From: Chenggangzhangella methanolivorans
GTDB taxonomy: Bacteria; Pseudomonadota; Alphaproteobacteria; Rhizobiales; Methylopilaceae
Assembly: GCF_019797865.1 (NCBI RefSeq)
Contig: NZ_CP081869.1
Span: 2,505,501 to 2,569,500 of the forward strand
Direction of reading: 5' to 3'
Length of the DNA: 64,000 nt
A program made the translations under genes and the position numbers. This document shows positions 26,328 through 35,522 of this stretch, piece after piece (positions within the stretch are counted from its first letter, which is position 1; each line of letters opens with the position of its first letter). A model generated the notes under the pieces. The model was not told the origin of the DNA. It was given only the letters and a program-made list of their open reading frames with translations, and did no database searches.

Positions 26328-27257
26328 CTATTTTATTATCTCCTGCACGAGCGCCGGGACCAAAGAACCGCGAGTTTGTCGTAGTCTTCTAAACTCCGCG
26401 GGAGTCTGACCCGTTTGTGCACGGAAACGTTCGGAAAAATGACTGTGGCTGTAGAATCCGAGATCAATCGCGATCGATGCTATAGGGGTGTCCGTGAGCG
26501 ACAACACCTCCTTAGCGCGCCGAAGTCTCGTATCGAGAACGTATCGGTAGGGCGACACTCCAAACGAGGCGCGGAATGCGCGACTGAAATGGGAAGCGCT
26601 CAACCCGACCAAACGCGCCATACTGTGGAGAGAGATATGAGCATCAAGATGTTCTTCAATAAAGTCTTTGATAAGACGCGCCTGGTTCGGCCGCAAGCAA
26701 ACACGCCCCGGTTTGGATACTTGTCGAACGTATGCCGCGCAGATATAAGATAGAAGCGCGAGCGACAAAGACTCAGCGTAAAGTCTGCCTGATCGACAAC
26801 CAGATCTTGCCTCGTTACGCATTTGCAAAATTATCGTTGCCAAATTATAATCGTTATTATAACGTTGATTAAGGTCCATGTTTTGAATAGCCTCGGATTG
26901 TTCAGGCGCCGTGTGTTGAAAGAGGCCGGCATCGAATTGCACACCGCAATATTCCCATTCATCAGAAATAATTGATTGCTGTATTTTATAGTGCGGGGAA
27001 GATAGGCAGACCGTCCCTGGTGTTATATGACGCCTTTCGACCACTCCGTCGTGGAGCCATTCATTGTCGCCCTCACCGGCGGTGCAGACGAAGACCGCTG
27101 GTTTTTCTATGGTAAAATTTCTGACTGTTCCCGGATCAGTGACCGCAACTTCCATATCAAACCCTGCCCACGGCAACGCGGCGGTCGTAAAGTGGGCATT
27201 CGAAGTAAGAGGTGTTCTCCCTCTTTCTGAAAGCCTTAGGATTCGGTTGAATGTCAT
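26328..27257 (-). CDS. AraC-family transcriptional regulator
   Basis: 309 residues from ATG 27257 with GGAGG 7 nt upstream. N-terminal sensing domain, C-terminal double HTH: ISLHSMARLVGLSASHFSRAF and IASIAIDLGFYSHSHFSERF, ending in QTPAEFRRLR. Same strand and directly upstream of the esterase, which it probably activates in response to an unknown ligand. Confidence 0.9.
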   Translation of the reverse strand: MTFNRILRLSERGRTPLTSNAHFTTAALPWAGFDMEVAVTDPGTVRNFTIEKPAVFVCTAGEGDNEWLHDGVVERRHITPGTVCLSSPHYKIQQSIISDEWEYCGVQFDAGLFQHTAPEQSEAIQNMDLNQRYNNDYNLATIILQMRNEARSGCRSGRLYAESLSLALLSYICAAYVRQVSKPGRVCLRPNQARLIKDFIEEHLDAHISLHSMARLVGLSASHFSRAFRASFGVSPYRYVLDTRLRRAKEVLSLTDTPIASIAIDLGFYSHSHFSERFRAQTGQTPAEFRRLRQTRGSLVPALVQEIIK

Positions 27258-27429
27258 TGCCAAACCTCCGGGGAACATGGGAGTAGGTGGCGCGCCGCAA
27301 CTAGGCCGCATATTTTCGCCCGAATTTATGGTCCTGTGCCGCTCCAATTATAGGCTTAATGTGCTCCTTATCGTGTTGTAGACTGCGACTTCTTAGCTGC
27401 GATTTTAACGTTTTAATGTCCTAGCGCAA

Positions 27430-28421
27430 TGACGTGACCCTCCTGAAACCCTCCTAGGATAGCTAGAGTCCGCCTCAGAACGAGGGACGGACGGATGACG
27501 AGGTTACGGTTCAAGGACGAGCAGATCATTTCCGATCCTGCGAGGGCAGGAGGCGGGCGTGGCGATCGCGGAGCTATGCCGGAAGCACGGCGTCGAGCGT
27601 GCGTTATCAGGGCTCGCGACGCGATGATGCGTTTCTGCGCGGTCGTCAAGGGAAGCCTGCCGGCAGAGCGCCGGCTCTTCGGCTATAGGCGGCTCCTTGT
27701 GCTGCTAAAGCGAGAGGGCCATGCCGTCAACCGCAAACGCGCGCAGCGGCTCTATCGCGAGGAGAAACTGACGGTCCGCCGTCGCGGCGGCCGCAAGTGG
27801 GCGATCGAAACCCAGCTTCCGATCGAGACGGCTGTCGCAGCGAACCCAAGGTGGAGTTTGGACTGCCTGTCGGACCAACTGACGGACGGACGTCGCGTCT
27901 GGACCTTCGCTGTGGTCGATGACTGCACGCGTGGAATGCCTGGCGCTCTCTGCCGACACCTCGCTGGCCGGTCAGCGTGTCGCCCGCGAGCTCGACGACA
28001 TCGTGCGCCGGCGCGGCCGGCCGACGACGATCGTCAGCGACAACGGAACGGAGTTCACCTCGAACGCGACCCTCCGCTGGGCGGACAAGACCGGCGTCGG
28101 CTAGCTATATCGCGTCGGGCAAGCCGCGGCAGAACGACTTCATCGACAGCTTCAACCTCCGCCTGAGCGACGGGCGTGTTCCGGTCACTCCCTAACGCCC
28201 GCACCGTGCTCTAAGCTGGGCGGCGCGACTACAACGAGGAGCGACCGCGCTCGAAGTCGGCGGGACGACGCCGGGGGGATTACGCCCGCGCCATCATCGA
28301 GACCGCCGGCCGAAGCGCTGCGCAACTTGACAGCTCCGCGCTTCGGCTTCTTGCACCCCCATCGACGATGGCTCAGATCAAAATGGCATTCTTCCTTGAT
28401 GAGATACGGGGGGTCATGTCA
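27430..28421 (+). mobile_element. IS3-family (IS407-like) element, decayed
   Basis: Ends are imperfect inverted repeats: TGACGTGACCCTCC at 27430 and the complement of TGACATGACCCCCC ending at 28421, bounded by TG...CA. Length is below the usual 1.2 kb because of internal deletions. No target duplication is visible. Confidence 0.65.
27495..28330 (+). pseudogene. IS3-family transposase, fused and broken orfA/orfB
   Basis: orfA begins MTRLRFKDEQI and shifts frame at once (VAIAELCRKHGVE continues in another frame). orfB pieces follow: LPAERRLFGYRRLLVLLKREG, NRKRAQRLYREE, WSLDCLSDQL (first catalytic Asp), DNGTEFTSNA (second Asp), then RQNDFIDSFN (Glu expected, region altered) and DYNEERPRS. Stop codons and deletions leave no active enzyme. 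Confidence 0.78.
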
Positions 28422-28724
28422 GTAGGATCCCGATACTCGACATTTGAGCGGTTGAGGTTGCTCGCTATTAGCCGACGGGCAGGCCAAATGAATTGAAATT
28501 GCATCTAGCCTTCCGAGCAATCCGAGACAACCTGTGGTCGGCTTTTCAGGGCATTTTGCGCAGATCAGCGCTGGTCCGGCTACCAGGCTGCGTGGCTAGT
28601 ATGCCTCACCCGTATCCGGTCTGAATTGGGCCAGAATGGGCGGGCAACTGGTCCAAAGGAGCTCACGCGCTATCTCACCCATACGAAAAAAACGGTACTC
28701 ACATTCAGTCAGGATATCTTTCGC
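28422..28724. other. Intergenic region between IS3 remnant and PepSY-like gene
   Basis: No supported gene. Earlier starts for the downstream frame (28626) lack a signal peptide and are not preferred. Confidence 0.4.
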
Positions 28725-29027
28725 ATGAGAACAGCTACGGTTTTGGTCGGTCTCTGTCTATTTGCGTCAACAGGCGCATTCGCGCAGTCGAGTAACAAAT
28801 CCGACCCACTATCAAGCCTTCCGCCTCGAGACAGCGTTAAGCTTTCTCAAGTAATCGCGAAGGCTGAAGTCCGGCCGGGGTTCTTTGCAATCAAAACGGT
28901 CTCGTTCTCGGCGGGGCAGTACGAGGTCGTCTATTTTATGGATGACGGTGCGGAGGTCAGAATAAACTTCGACGCGAAAACGGGCGAGGCGCGGCCGCCG
29001 AAAACGGGTGGTCTGTTCGGAAACTGA
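28725..29027 (+). CDS. Small periplasmic PepSY-like protein
   Basis: 100 residues: signal peptide to AFAQ, then one PepSY-like module (VIAKAEVRPGFFAIKTVSFSAG, YEVVYFMDDGAEVRINFDAKTG). ATG 28725 chosen for the signal peptide and an AGGA site. PepSY domains inhibit peptidases or bind ligands in the periplasm; partner unknown. Confidence 0.7.
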   Translation: MRTATVLVGLCLFASTGAFAQSSNKSDPLSSLPPRDSVKLSQVIAKAEVRPGFFAIKTVSFSAGQYEVVYFMDDGAEVRINFDAKTGEARPPKTGGLFGN

Positions 29028-29408
29028 GTGTGCGGCTTCAGCAGCGCGGGGCCATGGCTCTTATGGCCGTGATCACGGACACCCTTGTCTCGCCGACTCC
29101 TCGGACAGTGACCGGTGTCACTTGGCGAGCCTTAGCATCAAAGTGCAGCCTCGCGGCTCGGGTGGGCGCTTTGCCACCTGCGGTCGCCGGATCGAGCGTG
29201 TCAGGCGGTTCACCCGACCGCACTTCGCTTGGACCTCGCCGTCCCTTTTGGGGATGTCTTGCGCTCCGCGCTGCTGCGGAAGAGAGGCTCTAGGCTAGTG
29301 TTTGTTTTGAAGCGCTCCGGCGGGCGTATACTCTTTATTGCCTTGATTTCGCCACGTAGCGGCGTTCCTCTAACATGCTCAATGAATGAGAACGAAGGGT
29401 GACGTCAG
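29028..29408. other. Intergenic region
   Basis: Short overlapping frames on both strands show no recognisable domain; I see nothing supportable until the Hsp20 gene. Confidence 0.4.
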
Positions 29409-29867
29409 ATGAACTTGGGTAGCATAGCTGTATCAGCTCGTCTTGAGTACGATTCCGTTTTAGGACGCGCCCTTGGTAGACTTTGGGGTCGTCCAGTCCG
29501 GAGGGTCAATAACAGTCACATTTCAGAAACTGGTTTTTCCGTGTCGGAAACATTGGAGAAAGTGACCGTCGTGTTTGAAGTGCCCGGCTACGCCCGGGAC
29601 GAGCTATTGCTGGAGGCCACCTCGCAATTCGTTCGGGTGAAAAGCCTCGAAACTCTGGCCGGCCGTCGGCGGGTCGCTCTCGAACGTTTCGTGCAAATGT
29701 CCGAAGCGGTCGAGACCGAGCGCGTCGCAGCAACTCTTCAAGATGGCCTTTTGACTGTGGACTTGCCGAAATCGGCGTGGGTTCGGGGAAAAGCTCGCCG
29801 CGTTACCATCGAGGCAGGTCCGTCAGTCTCGTCGGCGAACGAAGAACAGCCAGATCAGCACGCCTAG
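29409..29867 (+). CDS. Hsp20/alpha-crystallin-type small heat-shock protein
   Basis: 152 residues. Central crystallin domain: SETLEKVTVVFEVPGYARDELLLEA, then RVALERFVQMSEAVETERVAATLQDGLLTVDLPKS, the A-x-x-x-n-GvL core typical of sHsps. Works as an ATP-independent holdase. Its last 45 bp overlap the convergent UbiB-like gene. Confidence 0.88.
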   Translation: MNLGSIAVSARLEYDSVLGRALGRLWGRPVRRVNNSHISETGFSVSETLEKVTVVFEVPGYARDELLLEATSQFVRVKSLETLAGRRRVALERFVQMSEAVETERVAATLQDGLLTVDLPKSAWVRGKARRVTIEAGPSVSSANEEQPDQHA

Positions 29868-31435
29868 GCCGAGCGCAACCATCGAAAACACAGATCGCGT
29901 CGGGTCTCCACCCGACGACAACGAGAAGACAGCGCCCGCTAGAATAAGCCCAGCCGCGACCACGGCGTTCGCCATGCCGGCGCCGGCGCGTCGGACCGCG
30001 TCGCTTAGAACGTCAAGGTTTGCGCTCGAAACCTGGACCACCAATCCCTCACGTCTTAGCCTGTCCATGCCCCGACGAAGGGCCTCGGGCGCAATGGCGA
30101 CGAGCTGATCAATTTCCTTGAGTGTCCGAAAAGCTCGCGCCGACAGACCCTTGAAGCTGAAGCGCTCAGCGAACGCTTGCAGCAAGACGGGCGTCATGGC
30201 GTCGATCACGTCCAGATCGGGATCCAGCGTTCGGGCCAAGCCCTCTGAGATACCGAAAGCTCGCAGCAAGAGTATAAGATCAGGCGGGAGCGCAAGTTCG
30301 TGTTCTCGGGCGATCGAGATGAATTGCGTGACTGCCTCTGTCAGACGGATGCTGCGGCCGGACTGAGTGCTGTAGCGAGCGAAAAACCGATCGACAGCTG
30401 GTTCGAGCCCTGGCGGAGGCGGTCCAGCTCGTCCAGCCCAGTCCATCAGGATATCGGACACAGCTCCGACGTCGGCGTCGATAAAGGACCCGAGGACGAC
30501 GAGCACCTGTTCACGACGCTTTGCCGAAAGGCGGCCGACCGAGCCGAAGTCGAGCAAAGCGAGCCGACCCTCGGGCGTGACCAGGATGTTTCCTGGATGA
30601 GGATCAGCGTGGAACACGCCTTCTCGGAGCATTAAGGCGAGCAAACCTTGGGCCGCGTCCGGGCGAGCGTTCGGGCCAGCGCCGGCGCTGAAAGCCTGAA
30701 TTCCCGGTTGGGGCTCATGCCCACGATGCGATCGCTGACCAACGTCCTCATCGTGCTGAAGTGTTGATAGACCCTTGGGACGACAAAGACGGTGGTTCGC
30801 CGGCGAATGTCTTCCTGGTTGCGCGCCTCGATCCTGAAATCGATCTCCTCGAGAAGCGCCTGCGCCAGCTGTTCGACCACGAGGGTGGGTTGATGTCGCC
30901 TGAGCGAGGGCGCACGTCGCTCAACCAACCGCGCAGCTCCCGCGAGCAGCCGGAGGTCGGCGCGGATAACTTCCTCTATGTTTGGCCGCCGCACTTTCAC
31001 GACGACCAGCTCCCCGGTCTTCAGACGGGCTTCATAGACCTGAGCAATGGACGCGGCGGCGATGGGCGTTCGCGAAAATTCGGCGAACACCTCGATCGGG
31101 TCTGCGCCCAGGTCATCCGTCAGCTGGGATCGCACCTCCTCGAATGATACGGGCGTGACATTGTCGTGCAACCGGCTCAGGCGCTGCGTCAGCTCGGGTG
31201 GAAGCAAATCCTCGCGCGTCGCCATGAGCTGTCCGAGTTTGACGAAGGTGGGCCCGAGCCACTCGAGAGCCCGGACGAGAGCCTCCGCGTCGGCCTCAGC
31301 GTTGTATGGCAGCGCGTTTCGGGTCCGGACCAACCCGAAGCGCGCCAAGGCGGGCTTAAGCCCAGCCTCGCCGAGAACCCGCAATATGGTCACAAGCCGT
31401 CGGTAATCGCGCGCCGAGAGTTTGGAAGCGATCAT
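29823..31435 (-). CDS. ABC1/UbiB-family atypical kinase (one frame break)
   Basis: N-terminal part with KxGQ motif (FVKLGQLMATREDLLP), A-rich loop AAASIAQVYEA and VVVKVRRP lysine; C-terminal part with FHADPHPGNILV and LLDFGSVGRLS (catalytic and metal-binding residues), ending in two membrane helices. The frames join near 30645 where about one base is missing. UbiB proteins support ubiquinone or lipid metabolism. Convergent overlap with hsp20. Confidence 0.88.
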
Positions 31436-31628
31436 TGAGAGTTTGACCTCCGTGGACGCACTGGAACCGTAAATTGGGGCCTGCTCAGCTGGCCCGGGTG
31501 GTCAATATCCTAATGGCGCGTCATCGTCCGAGAACCCCTGCCAGGCATACCACTGTGCCGGCTTAAACTCGGATGGCGATCTCATGTTGACCGACCTGCA
31601 AACGACGTCGTTCCAGCCGCCGCCGATG

Positions 31629-32741
31629 CTAACGGGCCGAAGCGATCGGACGGATTTCGTCTCGCGCCAGATTAAAGACGAACGCCCCGGCCTTTGACGC
31701 GATGCTGGACCTCGCGTTGAGCTGGCTGCGTAGTTTCGGATAGAGCGCCGCCATGGCGGCGTATCGGCCATGCCCGACTCCGTCGGCTTTATTGAGCTGC
31801 GATATATCGATCACGCTCACGTTGAAACGGCGCGCTCCGCTCTGGACCTTCGGATCTTCGACGTCCGTGTTGCCAACGCGCAATCTCCCGCCTGCAAGCG
31901 CGCTTGAAAATGACAGTGCGCCGTCGTCCTTCGACGTCAGGACGACGAGGGGCGATTTCAGCTGGCCGACGGTTTCGAGCTGCTCGACGAACAGGTCGAC
32001 GTCGATGTCGGGAGCCGCAAAAACCACCTGTTCGAGCCTGTCGACGGTGCGCCCGCGTCCTGTTAGCCGAAGATCCCGCAACGCCTCCATCGTAAGCCCC
32101 GAACCAAGGCTGTGGCTGAACACGCTGACGCGGAGGGCCGGGTCATCGGTCAGCCGTTCCAAGGTTTTTGCTAGACCGTCGCGCGATAACGTCGAGGCGT
32201 CGCGATCGGCGGCATAGGCGGTCGGAGACGCGGCCGACGGCCAGGCGAACACAAAGGCGGGCCCGCCGAAATGCGAATCGACCGCAAGCTGCGCCCGGCG
32301 GAAGAGCGACTCCTCGAACGTGTAGTTGTAGCCGTGAACGAAGACGCCCAACCTGCTGATCGGCTTGCCGGCTTCCTTCGCTTTCAGCACCTGCCGGTAG
32401 AATGAAGTCTCGTCGAGACGTGTGGCGTCGACGATCGCAAACGACTTCGCGGGATCCGGGCGAGCCGTCTGGGACGCCTCGATTTCTCCCGCTTTATGCC
32501 CCGGCGGCACGGACACGACGTAGCGCGCGTAGCTCACCTCGCGCGCCCGTCCAGTGGTGAACGTCGCGGGAGAGCGCGCATCGGGAACGCGGGTCGTGGC
32601 GACGAAAACTGGGATGAGCCGTGCGTCCGGCGCCGCAGCGACGACCGTCAGGGTCGGCTCGACGCGCGCTGCGCAGCCGCTGAGGATGATCGCGCCACAG
32701 GCGATCCAGGCGCGAACCACAACGAGCATATTCCCCGGCAT
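31629..32741 (-). CDS. DUF900-type alpha/beta-hydrolase lipoprotein
   Basis: 370 residues; lipobox ILSGCA near residue 22. DUF900 core with VFVATTRV, LGVFVHGYNYTFEESLFR and nucleophile motif FSHSLGSGLTMEAL, then FAAPDIDVDLF. Predicted membrane-anchored esterase/lipase of unknown substrate. ATG 32741; a second ATG at 32729 also gives a lipoprotein signal. Frame intact. Confidence 0.85.
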   Translation of the reverse strand: MPGNMLVVVRAWIACGAIILSGCAARVEPTLTVVAAAPDARLIPVFVATTRVPDARSPATFTTGRAREVSYARYVVSVPPGHKAGEIEASQTARPDPAKSFAIVDATRLDETSFYRQVLKAKEAGKPISRLGVFVHGYNYTFEESLFRRAQLAVDSHFGGPAFVFAWPSAASPTAYAADRDASTLSRDGLAKTLERLTDDPALRVSVFSHSLGSGLTMEALRDLRLTGRGRTVDRLEQVVFAAPDIDVDLFVEQLETVGQLKSPLVVLTSKDDGALSFSSALAGGRLRVGNTDVEDPKVQSGARRFNVSVIDISQLNKADGVGHGRYAAMAALYPKLRSQLNARSSIASKAGAFVFNLARDEIRPIASAR

Positions 32742-33318
32742 CCTTCACCATCGACCAGCCCACGCATATCTGCCGTCTGCGTCGTACGCGTCATTCGCGC
32801 CGTTCGATATCATCGCGCCTGCACCATGACCACGGGTCCGGCGCCGTTGGTGGTTCAGCCAACGTCGTCCGCATCTGAACGGCCGAAAGGCCAAGCCTCC
32901 GCCGTCGGATTTGTCGCCGTCGATCCGGTGGGGATGGTCACGAGAGCGGAACTGCGCGTAGATGCCTTGCGCACCCCGGTCGCTGCACATCCGACCTTCG
33001 CCGCCCGGTCCGTCAGAGCGGCTGGCGGCGGCGCAGGTCAAAACACATCAAAACCTGCAAGAGATACGACGAGGCGACCGATCCGAACCTCCCGCCGCGC
33101 AGTATCATATCTGGGACGTAGCCGCCGCCCACAGCGTCTCTGAACGAGGACGGACGGCACGACCGCAAAGCTGCAGGTTTACTTTTAGAGCTGGGCCGCC
33201 ACAAACGTCCCCAGGTGCGCTTACCAAACCGTTGCGCTGAGCCGCGTTCGTCGGCCAGCCGCGCTTCTCCAGGGCGATGATTTTGAGTGTAAGGTCCAAG
33301 ACCTGCCGGTGGGTGAGC
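32742..33318. other. Intergenic region
   Basis: Long GC-rich frames on both strands (e.g. 32496-33143) lack any recognisable domain and compete with each other. Probably non-coding or decayed sequence before the efflux operon. Confidence 0.4.
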
Positions 33319-34452
33319 ATGGTCCTGTTCGGCTATCGCGAAGGCCGAGCGGAAGGCGCCGCGGCAGCCGCGTTCCTGCTGTCCGCCTGCATTTCTTTGG
33401 TCGGCTGCGGAGAGACCCCTCGTCCGCCCGAAAAACCCCCGACGGCGGTTCGCGTCATGCCGGTGACGCTGTCCCGGTTCGTGCAGGAGGTCGCTCTCAC
33501 GGGACAAATTGCGGCGCGGATCCAGAGCGAGCTTGCATTCCGCATCGAGGGGCGGCTGGCCAGTCGCTATGTCGAGGTCGGAGACCGTGTCGCCAAGGGA
33601 CAGGTCCTCGCCAAGCTGGAGACTAGACAGCAGGACGCCGACGTCAGCGCCGCCAAGGCCGGCGTGGCGTCCGCCGAGGCGAGCCTCAAGGAGGCCGAGG
33701 CGACCTTCTCGCGCCAGAAGGACCTCATCGCCCAAGGCTTTACCACGCGTCCTAACTTCGACAACGCCAAGCAGGCGCTTGACGGCGCGAAGGCCGGGCA
33801 CGACGGAGCTAGAGCCGCTCTCGGGGCCGTCGAGGACGCGCTGGCCAACACAGAGCTGCGGGCTGACACCGATGGCGTGGTGACGGCACGGAACACCGAG
33901 GTTGGACAAGTCGTGGCGGTCGCGCAGGCGGTCTACACCGTCGCACAGGATGGACCACGCGACGCCGTTTTCGAAGTCTTCGAGGCTCTTACCGCCAAGC
34001 CGCCCGGCGACAAGCGCGTCGAGATCACGCTGCTTTCCGATCCCTCAATCAAGACGGTGGGCACGGTTCGCGAAATCTCTCCGACCGTGGACGCTGCGCG
34101 CGGCACCGTTCGGGTCAAGATCGGCATCGACGACACGCCGCCGGAAATGACCCTGGGCGCGCCGGTACAGGGCGCCGGGCGCTTTAAGCCGACCGACACG
34201 ATCGTGCTGCCATGGACCGCCTTCTTCACCGTCAAGGGCAAGCCCGCTGTCTGGATCGTCGACGCAGTGAGCAAGACGGCCTCGCTACGGCAGGTCGACG
34301 TGCTCGGCTACCGGACGAGCGAGCTCCTTCTCGATGACGGGCTGAAACCTGGTGAACTGGTCGTCACGCATGGCGGCCAGCTTCTAGCGCCAGGCCAGAT
34401 CGTGGATATAAAAATGGACGGCGACCCGCCGGCCGGCCAGGACGCATCATGA
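33319..34452 (+). CDS. RND efflux periplasmic adaptor (first of two)
   Basis: 377 residues. Signal with LVGCGE lipobox, then lipoyl-like half (LTGQIAARIQSELAFRIEGRL, VEVGDRVAKGQVLAKLE), alpha-hairpin coiled coil, second lipoyl half (NTELRADTDGVVTARNTEVGQ) and barrel. Bridges the pump to TolC. Stop overlaps the second adaptor's ATG. Confidence 0.9.
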   Translation: MVLFGYREGRAEGAAAAAFLLSACISLVGCGETPRPPEKPPTAVRVMPVTLSRFVQEVALTGQIAARIQSELAFRIEGRLASRYVEVGDRVAKGQVLAKLETRQQDADVSAAKAGVASAEASLKEAEATFSRQKDLIAQGFTTRPNFDNAKQALDGAKAGHDGARAALGAVEDALANTELRADTDGVVTARNTEVGQVVAVAQAVYTVAQDGPRDAVFEVFEALTAKPPGDKRVEITLLSDPSIKTVGTVREISPTVDAARGTVRVKIGIDDTPPEMTLGAPVQGAGRFKPTDTIVLPWTAFFTVKGKPAVWIVDAVSKTASLRQVDVLGYRTSELLLDDGLKPGELVVTHGGQLLAPGQIVDIKMDGDPPAGQDAS

Positions 34453-35522
34453 AGTGCGGACGCTTGCTGCTCGCGCTGGGCTCGTTGGCTCTGCTGTCGG
34501 GCTGCGACGGCGGCGAGCCTCCTGCCGCCCCCATCGTGCGACCGGTGCTGTCGGTCGTGGCCGAGCTTGCCGACCAACGCAAGCGTGGTTTCGCCGGGGT
34601 CGTGCAGCCCCGCTACCAGACCGATCGCGCCTTTCAGGTTCTTGGACGCATCATCACCCGTAACGTCGATGTCGGCGACTTCGTAAAGACCGGACAGACG
34701 ATCGCGACCAACGATCCGCTAGCTTACCAGCTCGCCGTCCGCTCGGCCCAGAGCGAGCTCGTGACCGCGAACTCGCAGCTCGAAAAGACCAGCGCCCAGA
34801 GGCTCCGCACCCTGACGCTCGTCAAGCAGGGCGTGTCGTCCCAAGCCGTCCTAGACGGCGCCCAGCAGGCGGTCGACGCCGCCAGCGCCTCTGTGCAACA
34901 GGCCGAGGCGCGACTCGCTAAGGCCAAAGAACAGCTTGGCTATACGACGCTGACCGCCGACCTCGACGGCGTGGTGACGGGCGTCTACGCCGAGGTCGGC
35001 CAGATCGCCTCGCCGGGGATGCGCATCATGACGCTGGCGCGGACCGACGTTCGGGAGGCCGTCGTCGACGTGCCGGACGACATCGCCCGGACGCTGGAGC
35101 CCGGCGCGCCGTTCGACGTCAGTCTGCAAGCCGATCCGTCCGTCCGCTCGTCCGGTAAGGTGCGCGAGATCGCGCCGGACGCCGATGTCGCCACGCGTCT
35201 TCGGCGGATCAGGATCACGCTCGATCGCCCGCAGGAGGCGTTCAGGCTCGGAGCCACGGTATCTGCATCGCCCGAGACCCAAAGGAGCGGCTCGTCGATC
35301 GAGCTGCCGCAGACCGCCGTCTTCCAACGCGACGGCGCGAACCGGGTTTGGCTGGTCGACGGAAACGGCGCGACCGTGCGCAGCGTCGTGGTCGAGATCG
35401 CGGATCGCGACGGCCGGACGGTGCGGTTGTCGGCCGGCGTGTCTCCTGGAGAGCGCGTGGTGACAGCCGGCGCCAACAGCCTTTCCGAAGGTCAGGCGGT
35501 CAGAACGGGCAAGGAGCCATGA
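34449..35522 (+). CDS. RND efflux periplasmic adaptor (second of two)
   Basis: 357 residues with lipobox LLSGCD, AFQVLGRIITRNVDVGDFVKTGQ, hairpin, YTTLTADLDGVVTGVYAEVGQ and a barrel domain. Paralogous but distinct from the first adaptor; paired adaptors occur with a group of RND pumps where a hetero-adaptor is formed. ATGA overlap on both sides. Confidence 0.9.
   Translation: MKCGRLLLALGSLALLSGCDGGEPPAAPIVRPVLSVVAELADQRKRGFAGVVQPRYQTDRAFQVLGRIITRNVDVGDFVKTGQTIATNDPLAYQLAVRSAQSELVTANSQLEKTSAQRLRTLTLVKQGVSSQAVLDGAQQAVDAASASVQQAEARLAKAKEQLGYTTLTADLDGVVTGVYAEVGQIASPGMRIMTLARTDVREAVVDVPDDIARTLEPGAPFDVSLQADPSVRSSGKVREIAPDADVATRLRRIRITLDRPQEAFRLGATVSASPETQRSGSSIELPQTAVFQRDGANRVWLVDGNGATVRSVVVEIADRDGRTVRLSAGVSPGERVVTAGANSLSEGQAVRTGKEP

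Noticed and set aside
32496..33143. 215-codon + strand frame before the efflux operon
   Set aside because: No domain, starts inside the hydrolase gene on the other strand, and reads as random GC-rich sequence.
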